A stretch of 64,000 bases of DNA, taken from JAENVT01 sp963805445. Its GTDB lineage: Bacteria; Actinomycetota; Acidimicrobiia; Acidimicrobiales; Ilumatobacteraceae. This document shows, piece by piece, positions 56,064-64,000 of this stretch. The DNA is taken from the NCBI GenBank assembly GCA_963805445.1, contig CAWDUI010000015.1, positions 78,746-142,745 of the forward strand. Direction: 5' to 3'. Both the position numbers and the translations under genes were made by a program. The first letter of the stretch is position 1. Each line of letters starts with the position of its first letter. The notes under the pieces were generated by a model that worked only from the letters and a program-made list of their open reading frames with translations, was not told where the DNA came from and did not search any database.

Positions 56064-57085
56064 ATGTCGCATCTGTGGGATCCTCCCGATCCGGACCACG
56101 AGCGCCGATACCGCGCTGGTCGTTCAAATCGCAGCGTCGGCATCGTGCTCCTCGTGGTGACCGCGCTCGTCGCCGGTGGCGTCGTGGCCTATGTGCTGTC
56201 GCAGTGGCAGGAGGCTCGATCCGGGGTCGCCGCGCTGCCGACGGCGGCGCCGACGACCTCGACGACCTCGACGACTCTCGACGACCACCACGACGACGCT
56301 CCCGCCGACCACGACCAGCACGACCACGACGGTGCCGATCATCGCCGGAGCCCCGGTGGTCGGTGATCACATGGTCTTCGCTGACGGATATCCCCTCGGT
56401 CACGTGTCGCCCGAGCGGGTTCGCCGTCTACCAGGGTGACGCAGTGTCGCAGTTGCGCCTCGGGCCGGCGCAGATGTCGTCGGTCGTCAACTTCGTCGGC
56501 GCGCAGTTCAGCGTGGAGGTCCGTGCGCTCGATCCGTCGGAGGTCTCGCCGACCTGCCCGATCGCGGTCCAGCCCCGCGCCTCCGACAACGCCATCCCGC
56601 TGGGTCTCTGGGTCGAAGCACCGAACTGGCAGTTGCAGCCGAACACGGCCACACCGGTGCCGTTGACCGATCCTTCGGTCTTGGCCGTCATCGCCCTGAT
56701 CACGGCCAACAACGGCGTGTCGCCCGCGCCACCTCCTCAGCGTGGCAGCGCCGTGCTGGTCGACCTGATCGGCGATGGCGTGCCGGATCTGGTGGTCTCG
56801 GCGACCTACAGCGACGACTCGATCTACTACCGCCTCGTCGCCGTCGCACCCGACGACAATCCCGACGCGGCCAGCACGGTGATGATCGAGTTCGGCGGCT
56901 CGTTCCACGACGACGGCACCCGCGACCCGCAGTCACGGGGCGAGGTGCGCGTCGACGGTGTCGTCGAACTGACCGGCGCGCCACCGTTCGAACTGTTCAT
57001 CCGGCGCACCACGTCAACCACCAAGGGCGGGTCGATCCGTGACCTCACCGGCGCCGAGTTGGCGTCGTGGTCCTGCCCCCGCTGA
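56064..57085 (+). CDS. membrane-anchored exported protein of unknown function, frameshifted
   Basis: About 340 residues: a cytoplasmic N terminus (SHLWDPPDPDHERRYRAG), one helix (VGIVLLVVTALVAGGVVAYV), a threonine-rich linker (LPPTTTSTTTTVP) and an external domain (FAVYQGDAVSQLRLGPAQMS; VLVDLIGDGVPDLVVSATYS). The DLIGDGVPDLVV piece resembles an FG-GAP/calcium-loop motif. Frameshifts lie near 56280 and 56410; the linker repeats make the first hard to place. No family assigned. Divergent from the SNF2 gene. Confidence 0.65.
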
Positions 57086-57421
57086 CGCCAGTCTCGGGTT
57101 CGCTCGCCAGATCAGTCGAGATTCGACGAGGCCGAGGGTCTGGGCGAGGCCACAGAGCCGGGGACCGTCTGTGCCCTCCCCCAGAAGTCGCTGGCTGGCA
57201 TCGCTGGGCGTGCCGGTCGACGCTTCGGGGTGACGCGCCAGTGCCTCTTGATGTGGTGAGTGCCACGGGCACCAATCGCCGGCGCTGTCGTGGCGCCAGT
57301 TCGCCTCGCGGGCCCGTTCGCGCAACGTGTCGATGTGCAGCAGGCTCTCGGCTTGCATGACGATGCGTTCCTGGCAGCGCGCAGCTGAACACGCAAGCAC
57401 GGATGCGACCTGCCCAGTCAC
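57014..57421 (-). CDS. hypothetical protein with putative C..C..CPxH zinc site
   Basis: 135 residues from an ATG at 57421 (another in-frame ATG is at 57358). The first 55 residues read LACSAARCQERI, then DTLRERAREANWRHDSAGDW, CPWH, a spacing seen in small actinobacterial proteins that carry two cysteines, a helix beginning LRE-AR-AGW and a closing CPxH. A zinc ribbon is likely. The C-terminal half (LCGLAQTLGLVESRLIWRAN) is not recognised and overlaps the preceding gene by 72 bp tail to tail, so the true end may be earlier. Confidence 0.45.
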   Translation of the reverse strand: MTGQVASVLACSAARCQERIVMQAESLLHIDTLRERAREANWRHDSAGDWCPWHSPHQEALARHPEASTGTPSDASQRLLGEGTDGPRLCGLAQTLGLVESRLIWRANPRLASAGAGPRRQLGAGEVTDRPALGG

Positions 57422-57445
57422 TTCTCACCTCGTGCCAGCACCGGC

Positions 57446-58317
57446 CTACGGCCCCGTCGGCCGGTGTGCGCCCGGTTTCGTTCCCAGGATGCACCGAGCC
57501 ACGCCCGGGACCCGGACCTCACCGTCCTTCTCGAACGCACGCACCTTCGCAATGGCGTTTGCCCGAATCCGTTCCCGTGCCGGTTCGTCGACGTGCTGAA
57601 GCGCCGCAACCGCCAACGAGACGTGCTCGCTGATCATCTCCCAATACTGCTCGGGCGACCGCGTCACGAGTTCGACGTCGACGTCCCACTCGACAACATC
57701 GCCAATCCCGGCGCCCTCGTACAGCGCGCTCCGACATATCCCGGGGCAGCGCACCGAAACATGTTCGGTCCGTCCGGGACCGGCGGCGCCACGGCCACCT
57801 CGGTCGCAATTGCCTGCATGGCGATCGACGTCCAGGGGTTTTCCTCGGGCTTGACCCAGACCGACGAGCAGAGACGCCCGCCCGGCTTGAGCACCCGAGC
57901 GAACTCGGCCGTCGCCTTGGCCACGTCGGGGAAGAACATGTACCCGAAGCGCACCGAGACGCTGTTGAACGTGGCGTCGTCGAACGGCAGATCGTCGGCG
58001 CTGCACACCTTCGTCTCGATGTTGTCGATCCCCTGCGCGTTGGCTCGTCGGGCGGCGATGTCCAGCATCTCGGCGACGAGGTCGGTCAGCACGACGCGTC
58101 CCCTCGGTAACCGTCTGGCGATGCTCAGACCCGGCTCTCCCGTTCCTGAAGCAATGTCGAGATGATGATGATCTTCCGCGACGTCGAGGCGCTCGATCAT
58201 CGCTTCGCCGACCGGACCCAGCTGATCCATGATGACCGAGTCCCACTTCTCCCAACCTGCAGAGAGCCCGGCCCAGGTCGCTCGCTGACGGTCTCGGATC
58301 TCATCGGCGCTCGGCAT
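57446..58317 (-). CDS. class I SAM-dependent methyltransferase, UbiE-like, frameshifted
   Basis: About 290 residues. SAM-binding motifs: LDIASGTGEPGLSIARRL (motif I), VVLTDLVAEMLDIAARRANA (II), VCSADDLPFDDATFNSVSVR, FGYMFF (III) and FARVLKPGGRLCSSVWV (post-III). A frameshift near 57745 separates CAAPGYVGA from LYEGAGIGDVVEWDVDVELV. The start is ATG at 58317 behind AAGGAGG. The acceptor is unknown; UbiE-like enzymes methylate quinones or small metabolites. Confidence 0.87.
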
Positions 58318-58451
58318 CGGCCCTCCTTGGCGGCAGTGAATATTGCCGTGATCGAATGATCCTTGTGCAAGGAGCCGCAGGTGCGGAACGACGAGCGTTC
58401 GTCGTCGTTTCTGCGCAGCGATGCTGCTTGCCGCGCCTGACACTCGGACGA

Positions 58452-58862
58452 TCAGCGAGCCTCCAGCCGATCGGCGACGGCAATCAACAGTGCATGAGCT
58501 CGAAGGGCGGGAGCGCCAGGCGTCGCCGCGAAGAAGCGAACGTGGCCAAGTTCGCCGAGAGATCCATGAGCGAGGTTTCGATCGAATACGTCCGCAAGAA
58601 GGCCAGACACCCGCTCGTCATCGAAACCGGCGGCGAGTTGTCTCAACAACTGAGCAACACAACTACCGAACTCGCGGTCGCGATTCGGTCGAATCTTGCC
58701 CTTCAACGCGATGCCTGAGTCGGTGACAGTGGCCGCAAGTCTGCCGATGACCAACGCATCCTCATACCGGACGAGCTCCGAGAGGTTCACCCGGCCATCG
58801 TATTGTCGATTGCGGACCACGTGCGCACGGCCATTTTCCCCGATCAGCGTGAGTGCACACAA
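58452..58862 (-). CDS. hypothetical protein
   Basis: A 136-residue open frame (LTLIGENGRAHVVRNRQYDG, VNLSELVRYEDALVIGRLAA, and a helical C terminus PALRAHALLIAVADRLEAR). Codon third positions are less GC-rich than in neighbours but still biased. I recognise no family, and a plus-strand open frame (58356-58718) competes for the region. The minus strand is preferred because its composition is more protein-like. It is on the same strand as the HAD gene, 43 bp downstream of it. Confidence 0.42.
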   Translation of the reverse strand: MCALTLIGENGRAHVVRNRQYDGRVNLSELVRYEDALVIGRLAATVTDSGIALKGKIRPNRDREFGSCVAQLLRQLAAGFDDERVSGLLADVFDRNLAHGSLGELGHVRFFAATPGAPALRAHALLIAVADRLEAR

Positions 58863-58904
58863 GCGCGGAGCGTCGGTGATCGGCGCGGCCGTTACCGGTC
58901 GAGC

Positions 58905-59708
58905 TCAGTTGGCTGCCAGCAGGGCCTCGATCACGATGGCCACGCCGTCGTCGTCGTTCGACTCGGTCACCTCGGTCGCTGCGGCGCGCACACGTGGGGC
59001 GGCGTTGGCGACTGCGACCGAACGTCCGGCGAACTCGAACATCGCCAGGTCGTTGATCTCGTCGCCGAACACCAGCACGTCGGCAGCGTCGACGGCGAGG
59101 TGGGCGCAGAGCCAGCGCAGCCCGGCACCCTTGTCGGCGCCGACAGGTCCGAGCTCGACCGCCTCGGTGCCCATGTGGCTGACCACCAGGTCGGTGCCGA
59201 CGATCGGCGGGATGATGTCGAGCAGTTCGGCGGCGGAGTACCGGTGGTGGAACGCCAGCAGCTTGATCGCCTCGGTAGCTCCGTCGTGTCCGTCGAGCAC
59301 GTCGTCGACGGTTTCCCGGCGATGGTGCACCGGCATGCGCTCGGCAAAGCCGACTTCCTCGGTGAAGCCACGGTCGGTGGCCAGGGCGAATCCGAACAGC
59401 GGATCGTGGGCCCGCAACCGGCCGATGGCGGCGACGGCCAGGAGACTGGGGAAGCCGATCGTGAACAGCGGCTCGCCGTCGGGGAACGAACAGATCATCG
59501 ATCCGTTGGCCATCACCCCGTATCCCACGGCGGCGCCGACCGCCGACACCTCGCGGGCGGCGACCATCGGCGGCCGTCCGGTGGCGAAGACCACGATCAC
59601 CCCCGCCGCGTGCGCGGCACGCAGGGCCTCGATGGACCGCAGCGAGAGTTCGCCGCGGCTGTTCAACACGGTTCCGTCGAGGTCGGTGGCGATCAGACGA
59701 GGAAGCAA
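58905..59708 (-). CDS. Cof-type HAD family phosphatase
   Basis: About 267 residues. HAD motif I: LIATDLDGTVLNSRGELS (DxDGT). Motif II: VIVVFATGRPPMVA. Motif III/lysine: VGADKGAGLRWL. Motif IV: VLVFGDEINDLAMFEFAG. The cap between motifs II and III is of the Cof (C2B) type, as in sugar-phosphate and flavin-precursor phosphatases. The start is uncertain: TTG at 59708 is tentative, as no ATG or GTG lies at the expected place; a start further upstream would run into the clpB promoter region. Confidence 0.85.
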   Translation of the reverse strand: MLPRLIATDLDGTVLNSRGELSLRSIEALRAAHAAGVIVVFATGRPPMVAAREVSAVGAAVGYGVMANGSMICSFPDGEPLFTIGFPSLLAVAAIGRLRAHDPLFGFALATDRGFTEEVGFAERMPVHHRRETVDDVLDGHDGATEAIKLLAFHHRYSAAELLDIIPPIVGTDLVVSHMGTEAVELGPVGADKGAGLRWLCAHLAVDAADVLVFGDEINDLAMFEFAGRSVAVANAAPRVRAAATEVTESNDDDGVAIVIEALLAAN

Positions 59709-59754
59709 GCCACGATTCTGCAACTTGGCGACCCGTGTTGCCGCATCGGGCAAT

Positions 59755-59775
59755 GTTGATAGACTTCGACTCAAG
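59755..59775. promoter_or_regulatory. HAIR-like operator (HspR site) upstream of clpB
   Basis: GTTGATA-N7-ACTCAAG: the right half is a perfect HAIR half-site at the correct 7-nt spacing, the left half keeps TTGA with three mismatches. It lies 53 bp upstream of the clpB start codon. Weaker than the two sites before dnaK. Confidence 0.75.
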
Positions 59776-59827
59776 ATTTCTGCTGATAGGGAGCAGAAGT
59801 GCGAGGAAGCACGAGAAAGGCATCGCC

Positions 59828-62311
<2,484 letters not shown>

Positions 62312-62385
62312 AAGTTCACCTCCGGCTTCACTCGGCGTTGGTGTGCGTTCACCTCCGCGACACCCGGCGCGCTCATGCTGCAGCA

Positions 62386-62559
62386 ATGAGTCGTCGCCGG
62401 CGTTGGCTGCAGCGATACCTGGACCTGTTCGTGATGGAGGTGCGCCAGCCCGACGGATCCACATACCTCATGTCGATCGACTCGACCGGGTTCGGCGAGT
62501 GCTGGCTGCCACTCGAGATCACCGAGCTCGAGGGAGCTGACGTCCCCTTCGTCGCCTGA
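62386..62559 (+). CDS. small hypothetical protein
   Basis: 57 residues: MSRRRRWLQRYLDLFVMEVR, QPDGSTYLMSIDSTGFGECW, LPLEITELEG. It looks like a single compact domain with an N-terminal basic helix and a beta hairpin. I recognise no family. It lies 74 bp after clpB, with the GTTCACCTCCG motif repeated in the gap (62314 and 62348 regions). Its stop overlaps the first bases of the GATCTGGGCGCCA repeat. Confidence 0.5.
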   Translation: MSRRRRWLQRYLDLFVMEVRQPDGSTYLMSIDSTGFGECWLPLEITELEGADVPFVA

Positions 62560-62632
62560 TCTGGGCGCCAAACACTCCACAGAGCGGGTGTGGAGTGCCT
62601 CGGGGTGCCCGGGTGGGCGTGAAACACTCCAC
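62558..62632. repeat. hairpin/direct-repeat element sharing a core with the dnaK-upstream palindrome
   Basis: It begins with GATCTGGGCGCCA (62558-62570), identical to the inner arm of the palindrome at 42404-42416. It contains a perfect 9-bp hairpin, CACTCCACA (62573-62581)/TGTGGAGTG (62589-62597), with a 7-nt loop. GGGCGCCAAACACTCCAC (62563-62580) recurs as GGGCGTGAAACACTCCAC (62615-62632) with two mismatches. It lies between the small gene and the MFS gene. Confidence 0.65.
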
Positions 62633-62683
62633 GGGGCTGGGGGAGTGCGGCGTCGAGGCGTGGATCGGCTAGAGAAGGGGGCG

Positions 62684-63955
62684 ATGATCACCCCGGATGG
62701 GCGACGCCTGATCGCCACGCGTGCCCTGCGCGGATACGCCGACGGGATGGTGGCCGCATCGTTGGCGGGGTACCTCGGCGACCAGCTCGGATACAGCGGG
62801 ACCCGCATCGGGGTGATCGTGACCGGCATGTTGCTGGGGTCGGCGGTGCTGACCATGTTCACGGGCACCTGGGGATGGCGGTTCCAGCGGCGGTTGCTGC
62901 TGCGGGCGGGGGCCCTGTTGATGGTGGCGACCGGCCTGGTCTTCGCCACGTCGACGGCGTTCTTCGTGCTGTTGGCGTTCGGGGTGATCGGCACGATGAA
63001 CCCGAGCGGCAGCGACGTCAGCGTGGTGCAGCCGATCGAGCAGTCGTTGCTGCCACTGACAACGACCGAGGAGAACCGCTCGCACGTCTTCGCTCGCTAC
63101 ACGTTCCTCGGCGGATCGTTGGCCGCGCTCGGGGCGTTGTCGGCGGGCATGCCCGCCCGACTGCACTGGCCGGCCGAGTCGGTCTTCGTCGTCTACGCGG
63201 TAGCGGGCGTGGCGATGCTCGGCGTGTACGCGACGATGTCGCCACAGGTCGAGGCCGCCGCGCAGGTGACGGCGCCGACCCCGCTCGGCCCGTCGAAGAG
63301 CATCGTCTACCGACTTGCCGCGCTGTTCAGTCTCGACTCCTTCGGTGGCGGCTTCGCCGGGCAGTCGCTGTTGGTGCTGTGGCTGCTGCGTCACCATCAC
63401 TTCTCGGTCGGCAAGGCCGGCGTGGTGCTGGGTTTCATGCAGATCCTCTCGGCCGCGTCCGGCTTCATCGCCGTGCGGATCGAACGACGACTCGGCCCCC
63501 TGCGCACGATGGCCTTCACCCACATGCCTGGCCAGATCCTGCTGATCGCCGCGGCGCTGATGCCCACGGCGCCGTTGGCCGTGGCCTGCCTGATCGGGCG
63601 CAGCCTGCTCTCCAGCATGGATGTGCCGGTGCGCAACGCCTACGTGATGTCGGCGGTCACCCCGGCCGAGCGGGCTGCAGCCGCCAGCGTGACCAACGTG
63701 CCCCGCAGCCTCGCCTCGGCGTTACCACCGATTGCTGCTGGGTGGATGCTCGATCATTCGACGTTCGGCTGGCCGCTGATCATCGCCGGATCATTGAAGA
63801 TCGTCTACGACCTCTTGCTGTTGCGGATGGCCAGAGCCAACACGAGAGAGTCAGCCGGTGCCGATCGCGCCGGCGAGCGGGCCGGCTCGGTAGCGCCTCC
63901 AGGTGATCGTCTGCATGACGGCGAGGGTCACGGCGATGCCGGCGACGGCGGCTGA
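62684..63955 (+). CDS. MFS transporter
   Basis: A 423-residue major facilitator with about 11-12 membrane helices; the cytoplasmic loop between helices 2 and 3 carries a weak GxxxDRxGRR-type pattern (GTWGWRFQRRLL). The second half includes FSLDSFGGGFAGQSLLVLWL and RSLLSSMDVPVRNAYVMSAV, then TPAERAAAASVTNVPRSLAS, typical of the MFS_1 group without known substrate. The last 35 residues (after LLLRMARAN) are hydrophilic and overlap a convergent gene by 105 bp, so the natural stop may have been lost. Start ATG at 62684. Confidence 0.85.
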   Translation: MITPDGRRLIATRALRGYADGMVAASLAGYLGDQLGYSGTRIGVIVTGMLLGSAVLTMFTGTWGWRFQRRLLLRAGALLMVATGLVFATSTAFFVLLAFGVIGTMNPSGSDVSVVQPIEQSLLPLTTTEENRSHVFARYTFLGGSLAALGALSAGMPARLHWPAESVFVVYAVAGVAMLGVYATMSPQVEAAAQVTAPTPLGPSKSIVYRLAALFSLDSFGGGFAGQSLLVLWLLRHHHFSVGKAGVVLGFMQILSAASGFIAVRIERRLGPLRTMAFTHMPGQILLIAAALMPTAPLAVACLIGRSLLSSMDVPVRNAYVMSAVTPAERAAAASVTNVPRSLASALPPIAAGWMLDHSTFGWPLIIAGSLKIVYDLLLLRMARANTRESAGADRAGERAGSVAPPGDRLHDGEGHGDAGDGG

Positions 63956-64000
63956 GCCGGCCACCGCCGACCCCACCAGCATCCACACCGCAATCACCGC
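63851..64000 (-). CDS. partial membrane protein, C-terminal end only
   Basis: The gene enters from beyond the right edge. The visible 49 residues contain a membrane helix (AVIAVWMLVGSAVAGSAAVA), a second segment (GIAVTLAVMQTITW) and the tail RRYRAGPLAGAIGTG, ending at the TGA at 63851-63853. The family cannot be told. It overlaps the C-terminal coding sequence of the MFS gene, tail to tail. Confidence 0.5.
   Translation of the reverse strand, partial: AVIAVWMLVGSAVAGSAAVAGIAVTLAVMQTITWRRYRAGPLAGAIGTG

Noticed and set aside
57478..57490. A further TTCCCAGG half-site near the methyltransferase stop
   Set aside because: Single half-site without a partner 11 bp away and inside a coding region; no reason to include it in the predicted regulon.
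58356..58718. 120-codon plus-strand frame beside the methyltransferase gene
   Set aside because: It overlaps a more protein-like minus-strand frame and has no ribosome binding site or recognisable motif.

Overview
The window is a high-GC chromosomal segment (about two thirds G+C, strong G/C preference at codon third positions) from an actinobacterium. The HspR/HAIR heat-shock system, an F420-type LLM oxidoreductase, the tRNA-Gly(CCC)/dcd neighbourhood and a secreted protein with roughly 120-residue tandem repeats typical of Ilumatobacter-like genomes point to class Acidimicrobiia; this placement is an inference. There is no rRNA, CRISPR array, prophage or recognisable insertion sequence. A striking technical feature is the number of single-base frameshifts (about 35-40, in more than 20 genes). 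Conserved protein sequence continues uninterrupted in another frame, several fall in G or C runs, and neighbouring long genes (dnaK, clpB, dnaJ) are intact. Most are therefore probably consensus errors of a long-read assembly rather than real pseudogenes. Affected genes are annotated over their full extent.

Layout. 1-2.0 kb: an HD-GYP/LuxR regulator and a SnoaL-like protein. 2.2-5.1 kb: a copper and cytochrome-oxidase maturation operon (SCO1, PCuAC, cupredoxin-like lipoprotein, thioredoxin-like lipoprotein, CcdA). 5.3-6.9 kb: an ECF sigma factor with a membrane partner. 7-11 kb: small enzymes (CMD, VOC, HIT, DUF5990), a decayed DinB-like gene and the second copy of a 51-bp palindromic element whose first copy follows ccdA. 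11.3-20.8 kb: tRNA-Gly, dcd, a large secreted repeat protein, a Gfo/Idh/MocA dehydrogenase, an arylamine N-acetyltransferase, a membrane-bound Fe-S reductase, a PRC-barrel protein, a cNMP-binding protein and gpmA. 20.9-24.9 kb: MMPL transporter with a NarL-type two-component system. 25-30.1 kb: an fdsGBAD NAD-dependent formate dehydrogenase. 30.1-35 kb: CDGSH protein, glycosyltransferase, a sugar kinase/SIS pair and a CarF/PEDS1-like desaturase.

35-39.3 kb and 46.6-52.3 kb hold two paralogous modules. Each pairs an OmpR-type two-component system with a single-span protein carrying a low-complexity tail and an ApbE flavin transferase. The second adds a b-heme membrane protein and a PepSY-repeat secreted protein. 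In the second module three separate transcription starts are each preceded, 55-64 bp from the start codon, by an 11-bp-period direct repeat (CTCYCAGG type). The first module has a different 11-bp-period repeat (TCTTGGA) in its divergent promoter region. I read these as operators of the local response regulators controlling a possible cell-surface flavin/heme electron-transfer system. This is the most interesting part of the window.

39.2-42.3 kb: LLM oxidoreductase, serine hydrolase and PhyH dioxygenase. 42.3-46.6 kb: the dnaK-grpE-dnaJ-hspR operon behind two HAIR operators and a 141-bp composite palindrome; a third, weaker HAIR site precedes clpB at 59.8 kb. 52.3-56 kb: a SWIM/SNF2 pair. 56-64 kb: a secreted protein, a methyltransferase, a Cof-type phosphatase, clpB, an MFS transporter and the edge of another membrane protein.
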